A model generated the notes under the pieces. The model was not told the DNA's origin. It worked only from the letters and a program-made list of their open reading frames with translations, and searched no databases. From positions 186,001 through 250,000 of the forward strand of contig JANLFL010000003.1 of the NCBI GenBank assembly GCA_024655965.1: a stretch of DNA of 64,000 nucleotides, read 5' to 3'. Below, piece after piece: positions 18,363 to 26,719 of this stretch. The position numbers were made by a program, and so were the translations under genes. This stretch comes from Caldisericota bacterium (GTDB taxonomy: Bacteria; Caldisericota; JANLFM01). How positions within the stretch are numbered: the stretch's first letter is position 1; each line of letters opens with the position of its first letter.

Positions 18363-18641
18363 ATGGTCGGCTGGGGTGAAGTTGAAATCATTATTCCGGG
18401 GAGCAACTCTTTGAAAAGCAAAAGGCATGTCCTTGCCCCAATAATGGTCAAATTGAAGCAAACCTATAATGTCTCGGTTTGCGAAGTGGAAGGACAGGAC
18501 ACCTGGCAAAGGGCGATCCTTCAGCTGGCGATTGTTGGGACTTCCTCAGAAATCCTCCATCAGGCTTTCCATTCCATTTTAAAAACCCTGGAGGAAAATC
18601 CCCGGATAGCTTTAATTCGACAAGACTTTCAGGTGCTATAA
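18363..18641 (+). CDS. DUF503 (YlxP-like) protein
   Basis: A 92-residue DUF503 protein with the family start IPGSNSLKSKRHVLAPIM and later WQRAILQLAIVGT. Function is not established, and the gene regularly sits between infB and rbfA in Bacillota and Actinomycetota, as here. Its stop shares one base with the rbfA start (TAATG). Confidence 0.9.
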   Translation: MVGWGEVEIIIPGSNSLKSKRHVLAPIMVKLKQTYNVSVCEVEGQDTWQRAILQLAIVGTSSEILHQAFHSILKTLEENPRIALIRQDFQVL

Positions 18642-18991
18642 TGCGGAATCTCAGACGGGAAAGACTCCGGACACTAATCCGGGAGGAAGTCAGTGCCATT
18701 TTCGAAAAAGAGCTCAAAGACCCCAGGGTCGGGTTCGTTACCATAACGGATGTGGAGGTTTCACCAGACGGAAGGTATGTAAAAATCCGGGTATCCGTTC
18801 TCGGTTCCGAAGAGGAAGCCAAGGAGACCATGGAGGGATTGAACCACGCCCTGAGTTTTATTCGTTCGAGGATTGCCCAAACCCTCCAACTTCGTTATGC
18901 TCCCTTAATCGCCTTCGAGTACGACTCCTCCCTTGCCAAGTCTGCCAAGGTCCAGGAGATTCTGAAGTCCCTTGAAGAAAAGGGAGAATGA
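18641..18991 (+). CDS. rbfA: Ribosome-binding factor A
   Basis: A 116-residue RbfA for late 16S rRNA/30S maturation, with a KH-like fold: FEKELKDPRVGFVTITDVEV, SPDGRYVKIRVSV and LRYAPLIAFEYDSS. The track start at 18479 runs through DUF503 and is rejected. The ATG at 18641 gives the normal MRNLRRERLRTLIREE start. The stop overlaps the nrnA start. Confidence 0.95.
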   Translation: MRNLRRERLRTLIREEVSAIFEKELKDPRVGFVTITDVEVSPDGRYVKIRVSVLGSEEEAKETMEGLNHALSFIRSRIAQTLQLRYAPLIAFEYDSSLAKSAKVQEILKSLEEKGE

Positions 18992-19917
18992 CTTTAAGGG
19001 ATGTCCTCAGCAACTTTACAAGTTTTTTAATTGTTTCCCATCAAGGGTTGGATGGGGATGCTGTTGGGAGCTCCCTGGGAATGGGTCACCTGATTTCCTC
19101 CCTTGGGAAAGATGTTTCAATTATTTTCCCCGAGCCTCTCCCCCAAAAATACCTTCCCCTTGCGGGGGAATTGTCGGTTCTTTCCGAATTTCCTTCCCAG
19201 CTCTCCGATTCTGCCCTCCTTTTTCTCGATTGCGCTGACCCGGAAAGGGGTTTAAAGGTGGAGATTTCCCGATTCCTTTTTGTGGCAAACATTGATCACC
19301 ATATTTCCAACACCAACTTCGGAACCTGGAATGTGGTAAAGCCTGAATACTCCTCAACCGGGGAGGTTCTTGCAGAAATTCTTTTTAATGAGGGAATCGA
19401 AGCACCGGAAAGGGTTTGGGACTGCTTATACTTAGCGATCTTCTCCGATACGAACGGGTTCAGGTTTTCAAACACCAGACCCCAGACCCTGGAAATTGCC
19501 GGAAAGGTCCTTTCCCGCGGTTCTGGCCCCGAGGTTTCCTCAATCTTTTTTTCCCTGTCCCAGCTGGACTTGAAAGTTTTAGGGGTGGTTTTCACAAACA
19601 TGGTTTACGACCCACCCATCGCTTTCTCCTACCTTCCTCTTTCCCTGGGCTTGCCGGAAGGTTTTGATTCCGACTTCATTATGAATATCTGGAAGAATTG
19701 GCCTGAACCCCAGGTTTATCTTCTTTTTAAAGAAATTTCCCCAAATTCATTCAAAGTGAGCATGAGGGGTCGAGGAGATATCGACCTTTCAAAAATTGCC
19801 GGGAAATTTCAGGGCGGAGGACACCCTTCCGCCTCGGGTTGCCGGGTAAAAGGGAACCTCCAGGAGGTGGAGAAAATTCTCAGGGAGGCAATTCTGGATG
19901 AAATCCGTAGGGATTAA
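18988..19917 (+). CDS. nrnA: DHH/DHHA1 phosphoesterase (NrnA-like nanoRNase)
   Basis: A 309-residue bifunctional oligoribonuclease/PAP-phosphatase type protein. Metal-binding motifs are SHQGLDGDAVGSSL (usually HxxPDGDAIGS), FLDCADPERG, NIDHHISNTNFG and the DHHA1 glycine loop GGGHPSASGC. The first motif has Gly-Leu where His-x-x-Pro-Asp is usual, but the metal-binding His and Asp are kept. It degrades 2-5 nt RNA and may hydrolyse pAp. Its place after rbfA is standard. Confidence 0.93.
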   Translation: MTLRDVLSNFTSFLIVSHQGLDGDAVGSSLGMGHLISSLGKDVSIIFPEPLPQKYLPLAGELSVLSEFPSQLSDSALLFLDCADPERGLKVEISRFLFVANIDHHISNTNFGTWNVVKPEYSSTGEVLAEILFNEGIEAPERVWDCLYLAIFSDTNGFRFSNTRPQTLEIAGKVLSRGSGPEVSSIFFSLSQLDLKVLGVVFTNMVYDPPIAFSYLPLSLGLPEGFDSDFIMNIWKNWPEPQVYLLFKEISPNSFKVSMRGRGDIDLSKIAGKFQGGGHPSASGCRVKGNLQEVEKILREAILDEIRRD

Positions 19918-20779
19918 TGGTTTCTTAAGCCTGATAAAGCCCCCGGGGATGACCTCCTTCGACCTCATCCGGGCTTTGAGGAGGAAGTGGCCCAAAGAGA
20001 AGATGGGCCATTCAGGAACCCTTGACCTTCCCGCTTGCGGGGTTGTAGTGGTTGCCCTGGGAAATGCCACAAAATTTTTAAGTTATCTTTTAAGCCGGAA
20101 AGAATACGTTTTTGAAGTGGTTTTCGGGCTGGATACTGAGACCTTCGATCTCTGGGGAAAGGTCATCGAAAAAACCCCCATGGAAGTGGACGAAGGCAAA
20201 GTAAAAAATGTCCTCCCTCAGCTTGAGGGGAGGATCCTGCAAGAAGTTCCTTCCTTTTCCTCAAAAAGGGAGAAAGGTAAAAGGTTCTACCAGATTGCCC
20301 AGGAAGATCTGGAATCCGTTCCCAAAAGGGAAGCGGAAGTTGAAATTTTTTCCCTTGAACTTCTGGATTTCCTTCCCGGGGAATTTCCCAGAGCACGCCT
20401 GTTCATGAGTTGTTCAGCGGGAACATATGTGCGGAGCCTCGCCCGCGAACTTGGAAGGTTAGCCGGCGGAATCGCTTGTGCGGGTTTCATCGTCCGGGTG
20501 AGATCCGGTCCCTTTACGCTGGAGAACAGCTTCACCCTTGAGGAGGTCTTAGGGGGAGAAAGCTCCCTTGTCCCCGTTGAAGAAGCCCTTTCTCATTTTC
20601 CCCAGACAATTATTCCTGACAGATATCTGTCTCAATATTTCAATGGGCACCCTTTCCCCTCCTCTTCAGCCCTTGAAACTGGAGAGATTTTCAGGCTTAA
20701 AGACCGAAGGGGAAACTTCCTCGGGCTTGCTCGGGCCTGCGGAAAAGGAATCTTAAAAGCGGAAAAAGTTTTTAAATGA
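19898..20779 (+). CDS. truB: tRNA pseudouridine(55) synthase TruB
   Basis: A 293-residue TruB, which makes pseudouridine 55 in the T loop of tRNA. NGFLSLIKPPGMTSFD at the start, and the catalytic aspartate in GHSGTLDLPACGVV (usually GHTGTLDPxAxGVL, so a Pro-to-Leu change follows the Asp). KEYVFEVVFGLDTET and CSAGTYVRSLARELG are also typical. It overlaps nrnA by 20 bases. The frame has no nearer standard start; AUU 19913 is a theoretical alternative that would begin with NGFL. Confidence 0.94.
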   Translation: MKSVGINGFLSLIKPPGMTSFDLIRALRRKWPKEKMGHSGTLDLPACGVVVVALGNATKFLSYLLSRKEYVFEVVFGLDTETFDLWGKVIEKTPMEVDEGKVKNVLPQLEGRILQEVPSFSSKREKGKRFYQIAQEDLESVPKREAEVEIFSLELLDFLPGEFPRARLFMSCSAGTYVRSLARELGRLAGGIACAGFIVRVRSGPFTLENSFTLEEVLGGESSLVPVEEALSHFPQTIIPDRYLSQYFNGHPFPSSSALETGEIFRLKDRRGNFLGLARACGKGILKAEKVFK

Positions 20780-21534
20780 AAGAAATCCTCCTTTCCGAAG
20801 GCCTTCCTCCTCTTCAAACAGTAGTAGGAATCGGGGTTTTTGATGGACTTCACCTCGCCCACCGAAGACTCCTTTCCCAGGTAACTGAACTGGCAAAGGA
20901 AAAAGGTTTAAAATCGGGGGTTTTGACCTTCCACCCTCCTCCTCCCACCTTTTTCCAACGTAAGGATTACCGGCTTATTACCACCCTTGAGGAAAAAATT
21001 TCTCTCCTTTACAAGTTAAAACTTGACTTCGTTTTTGTTTTGGATTTCACGGAGGAGGTTCGCTCCCTAACCCCCCGGGAATTCGTTGAGAAGATCCTCA
21101 TCGGAAAAGTAAAGGCCAAAGCCGTGGTGGTGGGTGAGAACTTTTCCTTTGGAAGAAACAGGGAAGGAAATGTAAAGCTCCTGGAAACCCTTGGGGTTGA
21201 GTTTGGCTTCCAGGTAATCAAGATTCCCCTTTTAAGGTTGGATTCCGGGGAGGTTGTATCTTCCTCCCTGATTAGAAGGCTACTCCAGGAAGGAAGAATC
21301 AAGGAAGCGAATAAACTTCTCTGCGCCCCCTTTTCCCTGAAATTCCAAAAAGGGAATCCCCCGGATTTGTTCTTCTTGAAGGAAGAGGGGAAGGTAGTCC
21401 CTCCTTCTGCCCTCTACCTGGTTTCTTTGAACCCTGGTGGTGTGATTCGGGAAATTCATTTTCAAAACCCCCTAACTTTGAGGGATTTGCAGGAGAAAGA
21501 GGTAACGATCTCTTTTCTTGAAGATCGTTTTTAA
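20776..21534 (+). CDS. ribF: RibF-like FAD synthetase with a reduced riboflavin kinase domain
   Basis: Residues 1 to about 180 form the FMN adenylyltransferase module: GIGVFDGLHLAHRRLL, TFHPPP, VVGENFSFGRNREGN and SSSLIRRLLQEGRI. Standard RibF (about 310 residues) then has a riboflavin kinase barrel with a GxxxGRTLGFPTAN-type motif. Here only about 65 residues follow, that motif is absent, and just the end (EKEVTISFLEDRF) resembles the barrel. It may therefore make FAD from FMN but not FMN from riboflavin. The ATG overlaps truB by 4 bases. Confidence 0.88.
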   Translation: MKEILLSEGLPPLQTVVGIGVFDGLHLAHRRLLSQVTELAKEKGLKSGVLTFHPPPPTFFQRKDYRLITTLEEKISLLYKLKLDFVFVLDFTEEVRSLTPREFVEKILIGKVKAKAVVVGENFSFGRNREGNVKLLETLGVEFGFQVIKIPLLRLDSGEVVSSSLIRRLLQEGRIKEANKLLCAPFSLKFQKGNPPDLFFLKEEGKVVPPSALYLVSLNPGGVIREIHFQNPLTLRDLQEKEVTISFLEDRF

Positions 21535-21589
21535 CTTTACCCAGCATTCTATCTATGTTAGAATTAATTTACCTCATTCTGAGCCATAG

Positions 21590-21645
21590 CCTCCTCCGGA
21601 CTATTCGCCCGGTTTGAGGAATAAAAGGAAAGGAATTTAAGGAGG
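21590..21645 (+). promoter_or_regulatory. Possible rpsO leader structure
   Basis: In the 116-base gap before rpsO, CCTC-CT-CCGG pairs with CCGG-TTT-GAGG to form a hairpin (21590-21619). The same CCTCCT at 21590-21595 is exactly complementary to the rpsO Shine-Dalgarno AGGAGG at 21640-21645. The two pairings are mutually exclusive. S15 represses its own mRNA in several bacteria through leader structures, so such a role is plausible but inferred. Confidence 0.4.
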
Positions 21646-21650
21646 AAGAA

Positions 21651-21920
21651 TTGACACTAAGTAAGGAACAAAAGCAGGAAATCATCCGGAAATTTCAGAT
21701 CCATGAATTGGATACTGGTTCTCCGGAAGTCCAGATTGCCATTCTTACAGAAAGGATTAACCTTTTAACCGGACACCTGAAAGTGCACTCCAAAGATCAC
21801 CATTCCCGCAGGGGCCTCCTGAAGATGGTCGGAGAGAGAAGAAGGTTGCTCAATTACCTGAAAAGGCAATCCCCGGATAGGTATACAAATCTAATTAAAG
21901 CCTTAGGCTTAAGGAAGTAG
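21651..21920 (+). CDS. rpsO: 30S ribosomal protein S15
   Basis: An 89-residue S15 of standard length, with [22 protein letters not shown] and [20 protein letters not shown]. It binds the central domain of 16S rRNA. The TTG start has a strong AAGGAGG ribosome site. It is followed 4 bases later by pnp, the conserved pairing in which both genes are often autoregulated at the RNA level. Confidence 0.97.
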   Translation: MTLSKEQKQEIIRKFQIHELDTGSPEVQIAILTERINLLTGHLKVHSKDHHSRRGLLKMVGERRRLLNYLKRQSPDRYTNLIKALGLRK

Positions 21921-21924
21921 AAGC

Positions 21925-24063
21925 TTGGAAAATTTTATTGAAAAAGAAATTGAAATTGGAGGAAAGAGTTTAATTCTCCAGACGGGAAAGCTCGGAAAAC
22001 AGGCTTCTGGTTCCGTGACCGTCCGGCATGGGGACAACGTGGTCCTGGTAACTGCTTGCATTTCCCCCACCCCAAGGGAAGGAATCGATTTCTTCCCTCT
22101 AATTGTTGATTACGAAGAGAGGCTTTACGCCGCGGGGAAGATCCCCGGGGGCTTCTTCAAAAGGGAAGGAAGGCCCTCGGAAAAAGAGATACTTCGCTCC
22201 AGGCTGATTGATCGTTCCATCCGACCCCTTTTCCCCCATTCCCTCCGGAACGATGTTCAAATTGTAGCGAAAGTCCTCGCTGCGGATCCGGATTTTCCTC
22301 CGGACATCGCTGCCATGGTCGGAGCCTCCGCCGCCCTCTCCATTAGCCCCATTCCCTTTTCTGGGCCAATTGGGGCTGTTCGTATCGGCTACCTTGACGG
22401 GAAATTCATTTTGAACCCTTCCTATGTGGAAATTGATGAGGGGATGCTGGATTTAATTGTTGCTGCCTCCGAAGATGCAATCATCATGGTTGAGGCTGGA
22501 GCAAAAGAAGCCCCGGAGGAATTAATCATCGAAGCCCTTGGTTATGCCCATCAGGAGATCCGAAGGATCATTCAGCTGCAAAAATTCTTAATTGAATCAT
22601 GCGGACAGCCAAAACTGGAAATCCCTGAAACTGTCCCGCCTTCCGACCTCGTTGCCGCAGTGGAACGAGAGGTGAGGAGCAGGATCAAGGAAGCGATAAA
22701 GATCGCCGATAAAAAACAGAGGGAGGAATCCCTCGCCCTCATCGACCAAGAAGTAAGGGCAAAACTTGCGGTTGATTTTCCCGAACAGGACCTCTTGGTC
22801 CAAGAAATCGAGAGGCAGATCCTCAAGGAAGAAACCAGGCGGATGATCCTGGAAGAAGGGGTCCGTCCCGATGGCCGAAGGACAGAAGAAATCCGGCCCA
22901 TTTCCTGTGAAGTGGGAATTCTCCCCCGGGTTCACGGCTGTGGCCTTTTTACCCGGGGCCAGACTCAGGTTTTGACCATCCTCACCCTGGGAGCAATCGG
23001 CGAAGTTCAGATCATTGAAGGGCTGGGAATCGAGGAATATAAAAGATACATGCACCACTACAATTTCCCTCCCTTTTCCGTGGGAGAAGTCCGCCCGCTC
23101 AGAGGACCTGGAAGAAGGGAAATCGGCCACGGTGCCCTTGCTGAAAGGGCTTTGTTGCCGGTAATTCCTTCTCAAGACGATTTTCCCTATACCATCCGCT
23201 TAGTTTCCGAGGTCTTGGAATCCAATGGCTCTACCTCCATGGCTTCCGTCTGCGGAAGTACCCTTGCCCTTATGGACGCCGGGGTTCCCATTAAGACACC
23301 CATTGCCGGTATTGCCATGGGACTGATTAAAGAGGGAGACAAAGTGGCAGTTCTCACCGACATCCAGGGCATGGAAGATGCCCTCGGGGATATGGATTTC
23401 AAGGTCGCGGGATCTTCCAAGGGGATCACCGCGCTCCAGATGGATATGAAAATTACTGGAATTGACCTGGAGATTCTCAAGAAAGCCCTGGCTCAAGCCC
23501 GGGAAGCCCGGCTTTTCATCCTGGAAAAAATTAAAGAAACAATTCCCGCTCCCCGGCCGGAACTCAATCCTAACGCCCCGCGGGTCTTGGTGATGGATAT
23601 CGATACCGATAAAATCAGGGAAGTTATCGGGCCTGGAGGCAAGGTAATCAAAAAGATCATCGAGGATACGGGAGCGGTCATCGACATCGAGCAAACTGGA
23701 CGGGTTTTCATCACCGCCCCCACCGCTGATGCCTGCCAGAAGGCAAAACAGCAGATCGACCTTCTCGTTGGGGATGTGGAAATCGGGAGCGTTTACATGG
23801 GGAAGGTAACCCGGCTTGCTTCCTACGGAGCATTTATTGAAATTGCTCCTGGCAAGGAGGGACTCCTCCACATTTCTCAGGTTTCGGATAAGAGGGTGGG
23901 AAAGATCGAGGATCTCTTCAAAGTTGGGGATCAGGTTCTGGTCAAGGTCGTAAAAATTGACGAACAGCATCGGATCGGGCTCAGCCGTAAGGGCCTCTCC
24001 GATGACATGAGCCCCACTGCTGGAATCAGAGGAAAAAAGGAATTCCCTGACCGAAAGGGATAA
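21925..24063 (+). CDS. pnp: Polyribonucleotide nucleotidyltransferase (PNPase)
   Basis: A 712-residue PNPase for phosphorolytic 3'-5' RNA decay. Two RNase PH domains flank a helical linker (second domain: [52 protein letters not shown] and [17 protein letters not shown]). A KH domain ([15 protein letters not shown]) and an S1 domain ([19 protein letters not shown]) complete the protein. Length is normal. The start is TTG. Confidence 0.97.
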   Translation: MENFIEKEIEIGGKSLILQTGKLGKQASGSVTVRHGDNVVLVTACISPTPREGIDFFPLIVDYEERLYAAGKIPGGFFKREGRPSEKEILRSRLIDRSIRPLFPHSLRNDVQIVAKVLAADPDFPPDIAAMVGASAALSISPIPFSGPIGAVRIGYLDGKFILNPSYVEIDEGMLDLIVAASEDAIIMVEAGAKEAPEELIIEALGYAHQEIRRIIQLQKFLIESCGQPKLEIPETVPPSDLVAAVEREVRSRIKEAIKIADKKQREESLALIDQEVRAKLAVDFPEQDLLVQEIERQILKEETRRMILEEGVRPDGRRTEEIRPISCEVGILPRVHGCGLFTRGQTQVLTILTLGAIGEVQIIEGLGIEEYKRYMHHYNFPPFSVGEVRPLRGPGRREIGHGALAERALLPVIPSQDDFPYTIRLVSEVLESNGSTSMASVCGSTLALMDAGVPIKTPIAGIAMGLIKEGDKVAVLTDIQGMEDALGDMDFKVAGSSKGITALQMDMKITGIDLEILKKALAQAREARLFILEKIKETIPAPRPELNPNAPRVLVMDIDTDKIREVIGPGGKVIKKIIEDTGAVIDIEQTGRVFITAPTADACQKAKQQIDLLVGDVEIGSVYMGKVTRLASYGAFIEIAPGKEGLLHISQVSDKRVGKIEDLFKVGDQVLVKVVKIDEQHRIGLSRKGLSDDMSPTAGIRGKKEFPDRKG

Positions 24064-24072
24064 AAGGGAGCT

Positions 24073-24510
24073 TTGGAACTTTTAATCCCTATAAAAGTTG
24101 ACCCTGAAGCCTCGGATCTGCCTATTCCCCAGTACATGACACCAGGGGCTTCCGGAATGGACCTTTTAGCAAGCTGCTCTTTAACCATCCCTCCTGGAGA
24201 ATGGAGGCTGATCCCCTGCGGATTTTACATCTCCATTCCCCCCGGATATGAAGGCCAAATAAGGCCCAGAAGTGGATTGGCTTTGAAATATGGGGTCACA
24301 GTCTTAAACGCCCCGGGCACGATTGACAGCGACTATCGAGGGATGGTCCAGGTCATTCTCGTTAATTTTGGCACTACTCCCTTCTTAGTGGAGAGGGGTT
24401 CCCGAATCGCTCAGATGGTAATCTGCCCTGTCCAAAAGGCGATTTTAAAGCGGGTTTCCGAACTTGACGAAACTTCCCGATCCGAAGGGGGGTTCGGTCA
24501 CACTGGATGA
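24073..24510 (+). CDS. dut: dUTP diphosphatase
   Basis: A 145-residue trimeric dUTPase that hydrolyses dUTP to dUMP and keeps uracil out of DNA. The five motifs are visible: ASGMDLLA, RPRSGLALKYG, VLNAPGTIDSDYRG, RIAQMV and the C-terminal SEGGFGHTG. Its product feeds ThyX. It starts with TTG, nine bases after pnp, and overlaps the uracil-DNA glycosylase gene. Confidence 0.95.
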   Translation: MELLIPIKVDPEASDLPIPQYMTPGASGMDLLASCSLTIPPGEWRLIPCGFYISIPPGYEGQIRPRSGLALKYGVTVLNAPGTIDSDYRGMVQVILVNFGTTPFLVERGSRIAQMVICPVQKAILKRVSELDETSRSEGGFGHTG

Positions 24511-25066
24511 AAGAAGGTCGATTTTTTCAGAAATTGAGAGGGAAATTCTGAATTGCCGGGGTTGCCAGCTTTGGCGTTCCAGAAGGAACCCGGTTCCCGG
24601 TGAGGGAAACCTTCAGGCAACTTTAATGTTCGTGGGGGAAGGACCGGGGGAACAGGAAGACCTTAAAGGAAGGCCCTTTGTTGGCGCCGCGGGAAAGCTT
24701 TTGGATCAATTGATCGAAACCCTTTCTTTAAAAAGAAAGGATGTTTTCATTACCAATATCGTCAAGTGCAGGCCACCCGGGAACAGGGACCCGCTTCCCG
24801 AGGAAATTTCCTCCTGTCAACCATTTTTGATCGGTCAGATCGGTTTAATTTGCCCCCGGATAATCTGCACCCTCGGAAGGCATGCTTTTCACACCCTTGT
24901 GGACCCCCAAAAAAACATCACCCGGGCTCATGGTCAGCCGACAACAAAGGACGGGATTATTTATTTCCCCACCTTCCATCCGGCTGCGGCTCTTTATCAC
25001 GATTCAGTTCTTTACCAGTTAATTGAAGATTTTCAGAAATTGAAAGTTCTTTTAAAGGAGGTTTAA
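24464..25066 (+). CDS. udg: Uracil-DNA glycosylase, family 4 (Fe-S)
   Basis: A roughly 200-residue family 4 UDG that removes uracil from DNA. Motif A is GEGPGEQEDLKGRPFVG, motif B is FHPAAALYH. Four cysteines for the 4Fe-4S cluster are in place: two in NCRGCQLW, one in VKCRPPGNRDP and one in SSCQPFL. The start is uncertain. TTG 24464 overlaps dut by 47 bases; CTG 24503 or AUU 24521 would reduce this. Neighbouring dut is functionally coherent, as both limit DNA uracil. Confidence 0.92.
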   Translation: MTKLPDPKGGSVTLDERRSIFSEIEREILNCRGCQLWRSRRNPVPGEGNLQATLMFVGEGPGEQEDLKGRPFVGAAGKLLDQLIETLSLKRKDVFITNIVKCRPPGNRDPLPEEISSCQPFLIGQIGLICPRIICTLGRHAFHTLVDPQKNITRAHGQPTTKDGIIYFPTFHPAAALYHDSVLYQLIEDFQKLKVLLKEV

Positions 25067-26719
25067 ATGAACCTCGAGTTTATCGCTTTGGGAGGATTGG
25101 GGGAGATCGGGAAAAACATGATGGCCTTTAAATTCGAAGACCGTCTTCTGGTTGTGGACGCCGGAGTAAAATTTCCAGATGAGAAAACCCCGGGAGTTGA
25201 TTTGATTATCCCCGATTATTCCTATCTTGTCCAAAATCGGGAGAAGGTTCTGGGGATCCTTTTAACCCATGGGCACGAGGATCATGTTGGCGCCCTACCT
25301 TTCCTTCTTCAGGAAGTTCCCGCCCCGGTTTTCGGGACCGACATCACCCTCGGGCTGGCGAGCGGGAGGATAAACGAATTGGGCATCGATTGGGAACCGA
25401 ACCCCGTAAATCCTGGTGACCAGCTGGAACTCGGGCCTTTTTCCGTTGAGTTCCTCCAGGTCACTCATAGCGTTCCCGGTTGTCTGGGCCTGGCAATAAA
25501 GACCTCTCTGGGGACGGTAATCTATTCCGGGGATTTTAAGTTCGACCAAACCCCGGTTGACGGACGGAAAATTGATCTCGCCAGGTTTGCGGAACTTTCC
25601 CGTCAAGGGGTCCTTTGTCTTCTTTGCGACTCAACAAACGCGGAAGAGGAGGGCTTTGCACCTTCGGAACAAAAGGTTAAGGCCGTATTCGAGGGGATTT
25701 TCAGGTCAGCTCCCCACAGGATCATCGTCACCACATTCGCCTCCAATGTCCACCGAATTCAGCAGATTATCTCCACGGCCTACGAATTTAATCGGAAGGT
25801 CTTAATCGACGGTATGTCCCTTGTGCGGGTTGTGAATGTGGCTCAGGAACTCGGATACCTTCGCATCCCTGAGGGGACGCTCATCAAAGCCGAGGATATC
25901 TCGAGGTACCCTCGGAAGTCCGTTTTGATTATTACAACTGGCAGCCAGGGTGAGCCCTTATCGGCGCTTTCCCGAATCGCTTCCGGAGAACACAAAAAAA
26001 TCAAGCTGGAACCCGGAGATACCGTTGTTTTTTCCGCCGATCCCATTCCCGGAAACGAGACCCTCGTTGCGGAAACCATCGATAACCTTTTCCGGCAAAA
26101 AGCGGAAGTTATTTATGGGCCCCTTTCCGATGCCCACGTGTCAGGGCATGGGTACAGCGAAGATATCAAATTGATGATTAACTTAACCAGGCCCCGGTAC
26201 TTCATTCCCGTTCACGGAGAATACCGCCACCTGGTGAAAAGCGGCCGCCTTGCCCTGGAAATGGGAATCAAGGAATCCCAGATTTTTATCCTGGAAAATG
26301 GGGACCAAGTGAGCTTCTCCCCGGGGAAGGCATTCGTAAAGGGAAGAATTCCCATTTCCCCGAAATTTGTTGACGGCCTGTCGGTTGACGACCTTTCCAG
26401 CGTTGTCCTCCGGGAGAGACAACACCTCGGCCAAGAGGGATTCGTCGCTTTCTTTTCCTGCCTGAACAGGAAAATAAGGAAGATAATTGGTCCGGAAATT
26501 CACTTCAAGGGTTTCCTTCCGGAGAGGATGGCCCAGGAGATCAGGGAGGAGTTGCGTTCCAATGCTATTTTGGTTTTAAATCAATGTATGAGCGAGAACC
26601 TCGACTTAGGGGCTTGCAAGCAAAAAGTTAAGGAGGTTCTCCAGAGGTATTTTTCCAAAAAGCTGAGGAAGAGGCCCTTCATCCTGGTGGATCTCTTGGA
26701 GGAAAATGAAGGCGAATAA
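25067..26719 (+). CDS. rnj: Ribonuclease J
   Basis: A 550-residue RNase J with endonuclease and 5'-3' exonuclease activity. The metallo-beta-lactamase motif HxHxDH is THGHEDH (His68, His70, Asp72, His73), followed by YSGDFKFDQT, a beta-CASP region with TTGSQGEPLSALSRIA and VHGEYRH, and the C-terminal domain. The N-terminus FIALGGLGEIGKNM is diagnostic. It follows the UDG stop directly after an AAAGGAGG site. Confidence 0.96.
   Translation: MNLEFIALGGLGEIGKNMMAFKFEDRLLVVDAGVKFPDEKTPGVDLIIPDYSYLVQNREKVLGILLTHGHEDHVGALPFLLQEVPAPVFGTDITLGLASGRINELGIDWEPNPVNPGDQLELGPFSVEFLQVTHSVPGCLGLAIKTSLGTVIYSGDFKFDQTPVDGRKIDLARFAELSRQGVLCLLCDSTNAEEEGFAPSEQKVKAVFEGIFRSAPHRIIVTTFASNVHRIQQIISTAYEFNRKVLIDGMSLVRVVNVAQELGYLRIPEGTLIKAEDISRYPRKSVLIITTGSQGEPLSALSRIASGEHKKIKLEPGDTVVFSADPIPGNETLVAETIDNLFRQKAEVIYGPLSDAHVSGHGYSEDIKLMINLTRPRYFIPVHGEYRHLVKSGRLALEMGIKESQIFILENGDQVSFSPGKAFVKGRIPISPKFVDGLSVDDLSSVVLRERQHLGQEGFVAFFSCLNRKIRKIIGPEIHFKGFLPERMAQEIREELRSNAILVLNQCMSENLDLGACKQKVKEVLQRYFSKKLRKRPFILVDLLEENEGE

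Noticed and set aside
23200-23970. 256-aa minus-strand ORF
   Set aside because: Antisense to the conserved KH/S1 and RNase PH regions of pnp.
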